Source of the DNA: Isoetes taiwanensis
Taxonomy: Eukaryota; Streptophyta; Lycopodiopsida; Isoetales; Isoetaceae
Direction of reading: 5' to 3'
Assembly (NCBI GenBank): GCA_021234155.1
Contig: JAJEKV010000203.1
Coordinates: 62,001 to 126,000 of the forward strand
DNA: 64,000 nucleotides
Shown: piece after piece, positions 33,969-45,453 of the stretch
Position numbering within the stretch: position 1 is the stretch's first letter
Layout of the letters: every line of letters starts with the position of its first letter
Made by a program: the position numbers and the translations under genes
Notes under the pieces: model-generated
The model's database searches: none
Told to the model about the DNA's origin: nothing
Seen by the model: the letters and a program-made list of their open reading frames with translations, nothing else

Positions 33969-34967
33969 GTTCCTTTTTATCTGGCTCAGATTTTCGAACC
34001 TAAGGGTTCTTTTTCTTTCTGCTGCAACGCTTCCTCTGTTTTCGGCTTCACCTTCTTCCGTTGGGTTCCGTCCAGCTGATCCATTACAAATTGAATCGAC
34101 ATGAAGTCGAAGAAGCAAAGGTCCTATCTTCAGATTGTTTAGTTAGAACAGGGCAGGGTACGACCTGTGTAAAGGGGCAGTGGCTATGGCAGAATACTGC
34201 TCTTCTTTGGAGGGTCACGGCCTTGCAGATCAGCTCATCTTCGATTTTTACAGTATGGCGGATCGACAATGGCCTAGCCTAATCGAATCCCTCCTCCGTT
34301 TGATTTTCCAGGCTCAATCTTCAAGCAAATGGGGTTTTCTGGCAAGAACAGGCCTAGCTTGGCTATGGCATGGCCAAATCGGCATGATTATTGTCAATTC
34401 TACACCTTCCTCATCTCTATTTTGTTTTTTTTTTGCAAGTTAAGTTTCAAACCAAGGCAGTTTTCCGAAAAGAACAGGCCGAAATCGAAACTGGCTTAAG
34501 GGTACCAGGAACAGGCCGATTGGATGCTTCTAGCTCCTAGATTTTGCATTTAGTTTACTCTTAATCCTTCTTAGACCTCTACCGACAAGTGAAATTGCTA
34601 ATAACACAGGAATTTTCGGTTCTAGATAAGATTGGGAAAGATGCAGGACGGCTTGGTTTACATGCCGTTGGTTCCAAAAGGGCATACAGACTGCAACAGA
34701 TAAAAGATAAAGGTGCACCAGTATTCACAAAGGATTTCCTTCAGGGTAAATCCTTGTGAAAACTTGCTACCAAGACAATCAGACAGGATTTATTTAAATT
34801 AAATTTCATCACAACACACACAAAAAAAGGGTTTATTCATTCATGATAAACTGGAAAGGAAGACATCATGCACAACTTTCCTTTCCATCATGCACAACTT
34901 AAAGGTCATATTGGGACTTCAGAGTTGTCACAGGTAAGGGTTTTAACTTATAGGTTCCCCAAGTTAT

Positions 34968-34990
34968 GCCCAGCAACGCTGGGCACCTAG
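34968..34990 (+). other. Internal Helitron 3'-end remnant
   Basis: A perfect GCCCAGCAACGCTGGGC hairpin is followed by ACCTAG rather than ACCATTACTAG. It lies 412 bases before the 3' end of Helitron Q. Confidence 0.8.
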
Positions 34991-35402
34991 ATTTGGCTTA
35001 CAAGTTATTTCGACGGTCCAAATAGTCCATGCTCATCTTGCCCTTTTCTTTTTCCTTTCTTTTGTTTGAGCAACTTCGTTACCTGGAGCCGATCACGTCT
35101 GCTACAATGCCAAGCTTCAGATTATGGTGGAAGCTAGCAGAGCACATTGCAGATTTGCTTGCTTATTCATAAGGTTTTTAAAAGGTATTCTGTTATTTAC
35201 TTTGAACAGTGGATGATGGAAGTAGAAGCAGGGATAACGAAGACTGGCTTTGAAGATAGCAAATTGTTAAACGAAGACTGGCTTTGAAGATAGCAAATTG
35301 TTAATAAGTTTGCATGTGTGAGAAATGACTTCATATCAATAAAGACCAACATCCTTGACAGGTTCCCAACATTTGCCCAGCAACGCTGGGCACCATTACT
35401 AG

Positions 35403-35412
35403 TAATATAAGA
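35403..35412 (-). other. Displaced 5' terminus of Helitron G
   Basis: Ten bases, TAATATAAGA on the plus strand, complete the 5' end of Helitron G that stops at 27662. They are followed at 35413 by tgttattgtgtaagtgttgg, the 5' sub-terminal sequence of Helitron P. Confidence 0.75.
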
Positions 35413-36339
35413 TGTTATTGTGTAAGTGTTGGACCCAGCCCTAAATCGAACGGCTACGATGGATTGAGCAGATCTAACGGACGAGTTTCGCTTTCATTTC
35501 TAGATCTCGATCTAACCCTAAAGAAGGAACGTGTTTATCCCTGGGTTCGGATTTATCTTACCAATGGCTGCATGAACCGGGCATCTTGATCTTCGGCAGC
35601 ATGTTGGGTCTACCGGAAGTGCCCTCTTTGGTCTGACTTCGGCAAAAGCCAGGGTATTCCAAACCGTTTCTAGCATGCTATCCGGGTGAGGCTGTTTTTG
35701 TCGAGCCACAAAGAAGCTCGGCTTATCAGTATCAAGCCGCAATGAGCGGTATGCAACTTTATGCGGAGAGGATTGAACCCTAACCCCTCTTTCTCTTACC
35801 TTCACGATTTCTTTTGATGGTAGGAGCCAAGCATGAGGTTGGAGCATATCGAGCTTTGAGGCTTAAGTTTGAAAAGGTGCTAGCTATGCTCTCTATCTTT
35901 GAGGATGCGGTGTAGCAAATCTAGGGCTTCTACAAGATCCATGGAGGTGAACTTCGAGCTTTTCTTTGGCCCAAGCATCAGGTGTTGCATCAAGATCAAT
36001 TCTTACCAAGTTCTCAATTTAAATCATTATCAAGATCTCTTGATTGCATGAAATAATAATGTATATCATATTTACACAAATGGGCTACTATGGTTGGAGA
36101 TTGCCATTTAGTGGAGATTCTGGATTAGGTATTGGTGTACGTAACGGGGGACGGCGTTGTAAAGGACCATGGTGACGGGGATTTGGTCAAGCATACATGG
36201 GATTAAAATGAATCTGTTCTAGGTAAGGGATTCCATTTGCATGGTTCTTTTCATTTTATAGTGTTACACAAGCGGTTGCGCCATTGATGTAATGTTGTGC
36301 GGGACCTTGCTAATAAGAAAAGGGCGGATACCTCCCGTG

Positions 36340-36870
36340 ATGTACCATGATACCATTAGACCATGGCCAAGTAAGGTAAAACATAACTAGACTATTGGGA
36401 GATGGGAAGTTTACAAATCCCACATGCTTTATGTTGACTTTAATTGCAGCGAGACATCTTATCAAACCGCTTTGTATAATTGTGTAGGTATTTATGGAAC
36501 TTCGGATCCCATTTAGGATACCGCTTTGTTGGAAGCATAAACAAGCAACCGATTAGTTGGGTCCGTTTGTCATTATGTATGAGAAAAATGTTGCAAAATG
36601 CATTATGCAATTACTTATGCAAACTATGGCGGTTTATACAAAGAAGGCTCTATCTTCATTTCTCAAAAGCACTCAAGGTAGCGGTACCCATGATACCATT
36701 AGACCATGGCCAAGTAAGGTAAAAATTAACTAGACCTGGGAGGTGGATACCGCTTTTGGAAGCATAAGCAAGCAACCGTTTATGACATATGCCCAAGTTG
36801 CAGTCTATTTGTCATTATGTAACAAAACAATGCTTTAAAATGCATTATACAATCCAACTATGGCAGTGCT
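36340..36870. repeat. Imperfect duplication of about 330 bp period in Helitron P
   Basis: The phrases ccatgataccattagaccat, ggaagcataa.caagcaaccg, tttgtcattatgta and aaaatgcattat occur in the same order in the two halves (from about 36348 and about 36686). Short frames within it may derive from a captured gene, but none is recognised. Confidence 0.7.
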
Positions 36871-37057
36871 TATACAAAGAAGGCTTCACCCCTTCAAAAC
36901 AATATATAGTCATGTGAGAAACAATTGCATTATATATATTCAAAGATGAACAGGTTAAGTTGAAGTTAAGTTAGCTAACATGCTTCTATGTTTTGCCCAA
37001 TTCGTTTTATAATGTAGGGTGAACTATCAAGAGGACGCAAGTGATACTCACAATATG

Positions 37058-38812
37058 GGATGGAAACCCTAGGAGCAGTCTAGGGCGGCGGCGTCATCCT
37101 GCCTGCTTGGGATCGGCGATAGTGCCTCGCCTTTGGAAAGCAATTACGACCCAGCCGCTTTCTTCTTCCCCAAACTTATGGTTGTGTCTAGAATGGTGTA
37201 CCCTGGCAGAGATCATTTGCAAAAGGGAAGGCCGGCTGGAGTATGGCCGCTACTTCTGCTACCCGCTCTTGGATGATCTTATCAGGGGTAAGATATGTTA
37301 TTTTAGATTGTTGTCATGTGTTTGGTGGAGGTTCGAGCAGTTCAAGCTCTGATACAGTTCAGATTCGTCAAGAAGTAAGCTTATATAGCTTACCTATTGT
37401 GTTTCTTTGCTTCTATCGGGCATCTGAGGTCATCTTTTGCTGGGTTGCATGCCTTTTGTCTGATGGTTGCTACAGGGCAGTGGTTTCGTGGACTGTTTCC
37501 TTGTGGTATATCCTCTTTTCCTTGTGTATACATTGGGCCAGTGGCTTTTAATTAACAGATTCGTAGGCATTCAGATGGCTGCACTCATTGTAGTCATGCT
37601 AGGGACTGTTGCACTCATTGCAGGCAGGAATTTTGTTGCACTCATTGCAGTTAAGGTTTGCTGCACTCATTGCAGGGCTATGCTTTCTTGTTATACTCTG
37701 GTTCTTTGTTGCTTATGGGAAGGCTTGGGTATGTGCCTACAGAGGTTGCCCTCGGTTTCTAGACATGGAAGAAGCTTTGTCTCACAATGTCCAGGTGTTA
37801 ATGTTTAGGGTTCCTTGTGGATGGGCAGGACAAGGGCATTGCAGTTTCAGTATTCGAGAGTAGTTGCTTCACTTAGTCATGTTTCAGAATACAATTCTGG
37901 TCGCTTTGGCTGCGAGTATTTGGGGCAGCAGGAAGAGTGCCCTAGATTTATTGAGCCGGCATCTCGGGTGCTTCAATGTTGCAGCATCTATCTAGTAGCC
38001 AGGATAATTTGGAATGTAGTGGCTTCTGGATTGAGCAGTTTACTTTATGTGGAAAAGGTGCATTCAGTAGACTGTAGGAAGAAAGAAGGCCTTAGTATGG
38101 AGCATGAGTTGGAGAAGTGGCAGCCTTGAGTGTTTAAATTTGCAATATCTTTAAGTCTAGCTTTCTTCAGCGGATTCTTAAGCATAATATATGGATCTAG
38201 TGGGAGCTCTGCTATTTTATGTCGCCCTCTCCTATCCCAGCTAGGAGGTGGTGTGGGATTTAGAGAAAGCTTAGTGAAACAAGGTCAGGAACAAGCAGGA
38301 TATCTATTAGCCACTTGGTACGGGAGGATCAAGTGGTGTTATAGCTGGTAAGAGCATCAAGGGAGACGAAAACTCAAGCAAGCGAGTGGATAAGTGCAAG
38401 AGATGTGGACCACCCATTTATTTGGGGAGGGCCTTAGCGGCATATGGGTTGGAGAAGACGGTGAGGGTTGTTGTGCCCTCCCTCTAGTATCTTGACGCAT
38501 ATGTGATTGCAGGTTCTAGTTAACGCGTGGAAGGAAGCTTTCTTTGTACTTGCCTCTCTACTTGTATCTCCGGGGTGGAACATTAGGTGGTGTCGTCTTC
38601 AGTCTGTCACATGATATCTTGCTTCTAATGATTTTATGGAGCTTTGCTATTTTCTGTTCGCGCATCTGGGTTCATAGTGCGGGATTGCTATATTTGATCC
38701 ATTAAGGGATCTGAGCATGTGTGCTGACATGTGTAGGTTATCTGGCTATCACAGAGCCTTGAATAAATGTATTTATTACATATTATTAATAAAAATAAAA
38801 ATATCTTGCCTT

Positions 38813-38842
<30 letters not shown>
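37058..38842 (+). mobile_element. Retroposed insert with long poly(A) and 14-bp target-site duplication
   Basis: The target atactcacaatatg is at 37044-37057 and again at 38843-38856, with about 30 A residues (38814-38843) before the second copy. The insert begins with a GC-rich stretch (ccctaggagcagtctagggc) and contains a small repeat of gcactcattgcag (four or five copies, about 37580-37680). Frames of up to 113 codons exist but none is recognised. It is either a non-autonomous LINE-mobilised element or a retrocopy of a transcript, and it is younger than Helitron P. Confidence 0.88.
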
Positions 38843-38846
<4 letters not shown>

Positions 38847-39371
38847 TCACAATATGTGATAAAGGCTTTGTTAGATAGAATGGGAATGGGCAGGGCAGGG
38901 CATTCTAGAATGCACCATGTAAGCAGACATGGGACTTCCACAACCATTAATCGAGGCTCCATTATGCACGATGTAATTTTATTTCATCAACGTCTGGCAA
39001 ATTCTTTCAGTTCCTTCTACATTTTCTTATGACAGTATAAAGTGTTTACCTTTGTAATCAATGTTTTGATGCTAGGAGCATAATCAAGAGAGAGTTAGTG
39101 CGAGAAATAGCTACAAATTTTGTCAAAGTAAGAAATGGAATTACTTGGAGTGCAAACTAATAAGTATATTTATATTGCTGATGAATTAAACGTCGTGCAA
39201 ATAGCTAGGAGGAAAATGTATGCCAAATAAGCTCCCAAAATAAATTAAGCTCGGGAAATAAGCTCAGCAAGACAACATAATATGTTCCCAGCAAGTTCCG
39301 TTAGATTGTACAAGTTCCCAAAATTTACATGTTCCCAAATTTTGCCCAGCAACGCTGGGCACCGTTACTAG

Positions 39372-42370
39372 TTAATCTATGACAGCCTTTGTCTCCAAAC
39401 ATAACTCGTTGAGTGTTCTAAAAAGATGAAGTTATCCCTGTAGGGACATGTAACTATAACCTGCTGTAAGAGTATGCAAATCAAGTCCAATCATTTGTTT
39501 GCGACCTGCATAATTCATGTAGCTCCTGTTGGTTTATTTTATTCAATTTCCATGCAAAGATACCTTTGCACTAATTCTTAGACATATTCACAGGAAGTTC
39601 TAAGCATTTTACAAATTTACCCAAAGCCTGCCATATAATTGTAATTTGGTAACTGTAAATGTTGGAAACTTGTTGGCCATATAATAATTATTTGTGGGAT
39701 ATCCCAACTTCTTTTTTGAGCTATTTCAACGGCCATTTTTTGCCTAGCTTAATTAATTATCTGTTTGCATATTTTTTTTATAGCCGATGGGCCCTTTGAG
39801 CTTTGTTTATTGGGTTTATCAACATTTAAAAATGTTGTATAGTTCTTTGAAATGACTATTGTATATGCAAAGATGATTTTTTGAAACAACTATTGTATAT
39901 TTTATATATGCAATAATTACATTTGACATTGTCTTTGCACAATATTCCATGTCATGCTAGCTTTGTTACATGAACTTAGAGTCTTTCTTATAGATCAGCA
40001 TACTCCATAAGAGGATTATTTGAAAAAATATAAATTACACTTCTGGCACAGGGCAATGCTGATATATGCTTACAGGTTCTTAGAAAGACCTACTAATCTG
40101 CTTATGGATCTAGACAAATATAGCGCATCTTTATACATGATACAACAAATTGACACTGCAAGGCACATTTGGGTTAATGTAAATCTTTGTATTATGTTTC
40201 TTTATACATGCGCTGTCACATTGGGCAATCCATTGCAGAATTTGACATGTACCAGGGACATCTAAACATTTGTGTCATGTTGCTATTGTAGAGGGTAAAT
40301 ATTTGTAAGTGTGGCCGAAACTCCTTATCCGATGAAGCTAAATATGTTAAAATGCTGACAAAGCCTGATGTGCTTTAATGTTAGAAAATGAACATTTAGT
40401 CTACAGACCATCTCAAACTTTGCATGCTATCTTACCTGTTTGAATATCACCGAAATTGCATCCCTCATATGATTCTTGACATGGACGAAATGGTCTTTTG
40501 CAGGTAGCACACATGTAGTCAAATAGGATTTTATTCTTGCACACCTTGGGTCTCCTGACTACCATGCAAGAAATAAGACTATGCTGCTCCCAACTATTCT
40601 AACAGTCAAAAAACATTTCAATCCCTATCAAATCCAAAGCAAATAAACATATCCTTTGTTGAAAACAACAGATTCTTTGTTGAATTACAATAAACATTTT
40701 CAGATATATCTCTGGAGGATGCTGGAGACATAACCTCATATCTTTAGCTTGATGTGATGGTATTCATCACAAAACATATCTGCTGCCATGCACATTCTGA
40801 TGGAAGGCTGAACATATGGCCAGTTTGAAGACTCCTGCAGAAATTCACAATCATATACCAGCAAATTCAATCAAAATAGCAACCAATGCAAATGTTCCTA
40901 ACCAAGCTTTGTCCCACCAAGCTTAAACAATTTGGAATAGAGAATTGACGAAATGGCAAATCCCTTTTGTGCATTTGTACATGGCCGTTGGACACAGTTC
41001 GACCCTAAAAGCGAAAGACAAAATCTTTATATTCTGCTTTAGACAGAATGAAAACACCTAATGATCTGCAACTAACTCTGCCATGTCCTATTTCAACCAG
41101 ACCAATTCTAAGGGCAATATCTAACTATAAGCTGACGTAGATAGAGACCCAGCTCTAAAAGCACACGTTCGTGAAGTGGATCCCTATATTATAAGCTAGC
41201 TAAGATCAAAACAACTACAGTTTAAAGCACAATTCATAGTAAAAATAATTACATGTAGCAATTACCTGCCATTAACGTAGAAATCCTCTGAAGAACTCAA
41301 CTCCGACAAAGCTATGAACTGGCATTTTTAACCATCCTTGGGCAAAGGCTTTGAATCTGGGTAGATCATAGCAAGAGGCAAATCATGTGAAATATTGCTG
41401 GAATGAATCAGACAACACAAAATCAAAAAAAAGTTCTGCTTCCGATCTGCAGACATCCAAAGAGTATGCTTCTGCTTTTGCTCCACGACATCAAGGGAAT
41501 AAAAAAAGAATTATTTTGCCACATCATAGACGTTGATACAGTAAGTGGCATACCAAAAACTAAAGAAGGTCGATCCATTGAGTGTTTTTGGACGTGGCTT
41601 CCTGGCCTTCAGGTACAGCCTTGGAAGTGCTCTTAATACGATAACCAGGGTATGTTAATATAACCAGGGTACGATAACCAGGGTATTATTGCTCGAATCA
41701 TTGCAACAAGGGTATGTTAATATTGTAAGCCCCCTCTCACGCATATGATAACAGAGGTTTCCAGATGCGTGGGTTTGCCCCGGTGATCCGTGAGATGATG
41801 CTCCAAATAAGAGATAATGCGAATACGTGAGTTCTATACAAATTTCTTCCTTTCGGCTCCCTAAAATACAGGGATCAAGTGCCATAGCCTCTGCCGTCTC
41901 CATAGCCCCTTAGGAAAGCAAATCGGCAAGAGACTGGCCTCTGGAGCAACCGATAGGGCAAAAAAAAAATGGCAAAATCCACTTACCTTGAAGGCGGAAT
42001 TCTGCTGCCGCATATCAGAAGCCACGATACCAACCATCTGAGTTCGGTTCTGGGATATGATGGCCAAGCTGTGAGGGTGAGGCATGGACTGGGAATGTAT
42101 TCAAACTCGGCACATCTCTTTGCCGCCAAGACTACTTTCTGCACCAAAGGGAGCATCAAAGGAAGTCTAGCAGCATCAAAACCTCAAACGTCCACTGAAG
42201 GTGCATGCCGGACTTCCTGTGCACTGCCGCCCTCGCTAACCCTAGCAAAAAAAAACCATATTATTTTAAAGAATCTTACGTGGCATCATCTCTTCCATTG
42301 ATTTCATCAAATCTGGGCCGCCCAAATTAGGGCTGGGTCCAACACTTACACAATAACATTATAATATAAG
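39372..42370. other. Right arm of the outer Helitron, no gene recognised
   Basis: AT-rich sequence, apart from a small repeat near 41640-41700 (ataaccagggta and agggtatgttaatat). A TCCCTATATTATAAG at about 41180 resembles a Helitron 5' end but has no sub-terminal match. Near 42,225-42,320 it shares ccctcgctaaccctagc and cattgatttcatcaaatctg with Helitron R, as expected for the same Helitron subfamily. Confidence 0.5.
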
Positions 42371-42528
42371 ATTAATATTGAAACCCCAAATCCTTATCTA
42401 ACACAATGAATCTTTTTTTTGTGAAACCATACCTATTTTATTGACGAAGCGATTGCCAAGTTCCTAACTCTTAAAAAGATCAAAGCTTGCAACAAAGAAT
42501 TCCAATGGGCTTACTCGCCAAAATCCAA

Positions 42529-42602
42529 TGGCCTATGCAGGTGTCGAACCTGCGACCTTCGCGTTATTAGCACGATGCTCTAACCAACTGAGCTAATAGG
42601 CC
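42529..42602 (-). tRNA. tRNA-Ile(AAU), array copy 13
   Basis: First copy after the Helitron complex; its 3' flank begins at 42372. Consensus except for one base at the D/anticodon junction (plus strand cacgatgctc). The fold is complete. Confidence 0.88.
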
Positions 42603-42999
42603 TGAAGATTGGAAGCTGCATTTTTCTAACCTCTCCAAGTGTTTTATACGGCATGCAGTTTTGTTACTTTTTTTGACATCTCGCGAAGAACACGAAACAA
42701 TGATGCTGACAACATGAAATGCATTACTACGAGTTGCAAAGCCAGTGAGTATGTGAAAGTCTAGATTACCACTAGTTTTTAAAAGACTAAAGTGGCCTCG
42801 TAGATCCAAACAACTAAGATGTTGAAGAAAAACTTCAGATAAGACACAAATCCTTATCTAACACAATGAATCTTTTTTTTGTGAAACCATACCTATTTTA
42901 TTGACGAAGCGATTGCCAAGTTCCTAACTCTTAAAAAAGAACAAAGCTTGCAACAAAAAAGAACTTGAATTCCAATGGGCTTTTCACCAAAAAATCCAA

Positions 43000-43075
43000 T
43001 AGCCTATCGCGGTGTCGAACCTTAATCTTATTCCAAGTTTTTATACGGCGCTTTAACCAACTGAGCTAATAGGCC
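43000..43075 (-). pseudogene. tRNA-Ile copy 14, degenerate
   Basis: The acceptor and D-arm ends are recognisable (gctaataggcc on the plus strand). The anticodon and variable regions are replaced by spacer-like sequence (cttattccaagtttttatac). Confidence 0.75.
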
Positions 43076-43429
43076 TAAAAAATTGAAAACTGCATTTTCT
43101 AACCTCTCCAAGTGTTTTATTGAAGTATGCATTTCGGTTTAGTTATTTTTTGACATCTCGCGAAGAACCGCGAAAAAATGATGCCGACAACATGAAATGC
43201 ATTACTACGAGTTGCAAAGCCCGAGTGTGTGTGTGAAAGTCTAGATTACCACTAGTTTTAAAAGTCTAAAATGGAATTCCTCGTAGATCCAAACAACTAA
43301 GATGTTGAAGAAAAACTTAACTTAATGGTTGAAACCCCAAATCCTTATCTAACAAATGAATCTTTTTTTTTTTGTGAAACCATAAATTTTATTGGCACAA
43401 GTTCTAACTCTTAACAAAAAAACAAAGCT

Positions 43430-43560
43430 TGCAACAAATGCCTTCCAATGGGCTTACTTTGCAAAATCAATGGCCTATTAGCTCGCTTGGTTAGAACGCC
43501 GCGCTATTAACATGACGGTCGCAGTTTGACATCAATCTTCAGGCCTATTAGATTTTGGAG
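43430..43560. other. Inversion junction between the two arms of the tRNA array
   Basis: The 3' flank of a minus-strand unit (ccttccaatgggcttacttt) runs into aatggcctattagctcg, the start of a plus-strand tRNA. A second partial ggcctatta at about 43542 leads into the plus-strand 3' flank (gcgagtaagcccattgg). The tRNA acceptor stem begins and ends with complementary GGCC, which could have supported the switch. Confidence 0.8.
43472..43530 (+). pseudogene. tRNA-Ile remnant at the inversion point
   Basis: It starts ggcctattagctcgcttggtt, with the anticodon arm altered (gccgcgctattaacatg) and the T-arm cut short (gtcgcagtttgacatc). Not functional. Confidence 0.7.
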
Positions 43561-43961
43561 CGAGTAAGCCCATTGGAATTCTTTTGTTGCAAGCTTTGAT
43601 CTTTTTAAGAGTTAGGAACTTGGCAATCGCTTCACAATAAAATAGGTATGGTTTCACAAAAAAAAAAGATTCATTGTGTTAGATAAGGATTTGGGGTTTC
43701 AATATTAATCTTATCTCAAGTTTTTCTTCAACATCTTAGTTGTTTGGATCTACGAGGCCACTTTAGTTTTTTAAAAACTAGTGGTAATCTAGACTTTCAC
43801 ACACTCACCGGCTTTGCAACTCGTAGTAATGCATTTCATGTTGTCGCGATCATTGTTTCGTGTTCTTCGCGAGATGTCAAAAAAAAAAACTGTAACAAAA
43901 AATGCCGCATGCCGAATAAAACACTTGAGAGGTTAGAAAAATGCAGCTTTTCCAATCTTCG

Positions 43962-44042
43962 TGCCTATTAGCTCAGGCTTGGTTAGAGCGCCGTTGCTAA
44001 TAACGCTGGCATCAGGTCGCAGGTTCGACACCGCATAGGCCA
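43962..44042 (+). pseudogene. tRNA-Ile copy in right arm, degenerate
   Basis: First acceptor base changed (tgcctatta), insertions in the D-loop (aggcttgg), and an extra stretch between anticodon and T-arms (ctggcatcagg). Length 81 nt. Confidence 0.7.
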
Positions 44043-44447
44043 TTGATTTTGGCGAGTAAGCCCATTGGAATTCTTTTGTTGCAAGCTTTGTTCTTTTTAA
44101 GAGTTAGGAACTTGGCAATCGCTTCAATAATAAAATAGGTATGGTTTCACAAAAAAAAAGATTCATTGTGTTAGATAAGGATTTGTGGTTTCAATATTAA
44201 TCTTATCCTCAAGTTTTTCTTCAACATCTTAGTTGTTTGGATCTACGAGGCCACTTTTTATCTTTTTAAAAACTAGTGGTAATCTAGACTTTCACACACT
44301 CACCGCTTTGCAACTCGTAGTAATGCATTTCATGTTGTCGCGATCATTGTTTCGTGTTCTTCGCGAGATGTCAAAAAGTAACAAAACCGCATGCCGTTTT
44401 ATAAAAAACACTTGAGAGGTTAGAAAATGCAGCTTTTTCAATCTTCG

Positions 44448-44521
44448 TGCCTATTAGCTCAGCTGGTTAGAGCGTCGTGTACAATAACGCCAAGGTCGCA
44501 GGTTCGACACCGCATAGGCCA
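44448..44521 (+). pseudogene. tRNA-Ile copy in right arm, degenerate
   Basis: 74 nt, but the first pair of the acceptor stem is lost, the anticodon loop reads gtacaataac instead of gctaataac, and the T-stem lacks a base (gacaccgcat). Confidence 0.65.
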
Positions 44522-44918
44522 TTGATTTTGGGCGAGTAAGCCCATTGGAATTCTTTGTTGCAAGCTTTGTTCTTTTTAAGAGTTAGAACTTGGCAATCGC
44601 TTCAAAAAAATAGGTATGGTTTCACAAAAAAAAAAAAGATTCATTGTGTTAGATAAGGATTTGTGGTTTTCAATATTAATCTTATCCAAGTTTTTCTTCA
44701 ACATCTTAGTTGTTTGGATCTACGAGGCCACTTTTAGTCTTTTAAAAACTAGTGGTAATCTAGACTTTCACACACTCACTGGCTTTGCAACTCGTAGTAA
44801 TGCATTTCATGTTGTCGCGATCATTGTTTCGTTTTTCGCGAGATGTCAAAAAAGTAACAAAACCGCATGCCGTATAAAAACACTTGGAGAGGTTAGAAAA
44901 TGCAGCCTTTCAATCTTC

Positions 44919-44989
44919 GGCCTATTAGCTCGCTTGGTTAGAGCCGTACAATAACGCTAAGGTCGCAGGTTCGACACCCGCATAGGCCA
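44919..44989 (+). pseudogene. tRNA-Ile copy in right arm, degenerate
   Basis: 71 nt. The D-arm (gctcgcttggtt) and anticodon arm (gccgtacaataacg) are both damaged. Confidence 0.7.
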
Positions 44990-45379
44990 TTGGATTTTGG
45001 CGAGTAAGCCCCATTGGAATTCTTTTGTTGCAAGCTTTGTTCTTTTTTTAAGAGTTAGGAACTTGGCAATCGCTTCAAAATAAAATAGGTATGGTTTCAC
45101 AAAAAAAAAGATTCATTGTGTTAGATAAGGATTTGTGGTTTCAATATTAATCTTATCTGAAGTTTTTCTTCAACATCTTAGTTGTTTGGATCTACGAGGC
45201 CACTTTAGTCTTTTAAAAACTAGTGGTAATCTAGACTTTCACACACTCACTGGCTTTGCAACTCGTAGTAATGCATTTCATGTGTTTCGTGTTCTTCGCG
45301 AGATGTCAAAAAAAGTAACAAAACTGCATGCCGTATAAAACACTTGGAGAGGTTAGAAAAATGCAGCTTCCAATCTTCA

Positions 45380-45453
45380 GGCCTATTAGCTCAGTTGGTT
45401 AGAGCGTCGTGCTAATAACGCGAAGGTCGCAGGTTCGACACCTGCATAGGCCA
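45380..45453 (+). tRNA. tRNA-Ile(AAU), right arm, exact consensus
   Basis: All 74 bases match the array consensus, as do the promoter-like upstream bases (ataaaac and ccaatcttca). One of three intact copies in the right arm. Confidence 0.93.

Larger units (their letters stand above)
27663..35402 (+). mobile_element. Helitron Q, split by an inner Helitron pair
   Basis: Its 5' end TCTTATATTATAA is at 27663-27675 and the sequence resumes at 33820 with tgttgtgtaatggacc. Joined, this equals the start of Helitron D except for one base. The 3' end is at 35399-35402 (CTAG) with a perfect hairpin at 35375-35391. The element's own sequence is about 1.6 kb. A second, older-looking hairpin with a shortened tail lies inside it at 34968-34990. 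Confidence 0.85.
35413..39371 (+). mobile_element. Helitron P, extreme 5' end displaced
   Basis: The sub-terminal sequence tgttattgtgtaagtgttgg matches Helitron B and the outer Helitron. The first 13 bases are absent at this junction, apparently because Helitron G was inserted at TTATAA^TG. The 3' end has a perfect hairpin at 39344-39360 and CTAG at 39368-39371. A 1.8-kb retroinsert (37058-38842) lies inside. No RepHel frame. Confidence 0.85.
13693..42371 (-). mobile_element. Outer Helitron, split by a nest of other Helitrons
   Basis: The 3' end lies at 13693-13696 (CTAG when read on the minus strand), with the 17-nt hairpin at 13704-13720. The 5' end lies at 42371, where cattataatataaga reads TCTTATATTATAATG on the minus strand. 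The flanks join to the uninterrupted tRNA-unit motif cttcagataaga/ttaatattg, and the target is A^T on the minus strand as expected for Helitrons. The element's own sequence is probably 13693-14571 plus 39372-42371 (about 3.9 kb); the rest is inserted elements. It has no Rep/helicase frame and is non-autonomous. Confidence 0.85.

Noticed and set aside
35518-35847. 109-codon minus-strand frame near the start of Helitron P, considered as a captured gene
   Set aside because: It starts and ends without splice or promoter context and no motif is recognised. It might still be a captured exon, but this cannot be supported from the sequence alone.
41180-41200. TCCCTATATTATAAG resembling a Helitron 5' end
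   Set aside because: No shared sub-terminal sequence follows it and no matching 3' end could be paired with it, so it may be chance in AT-rich DNA.
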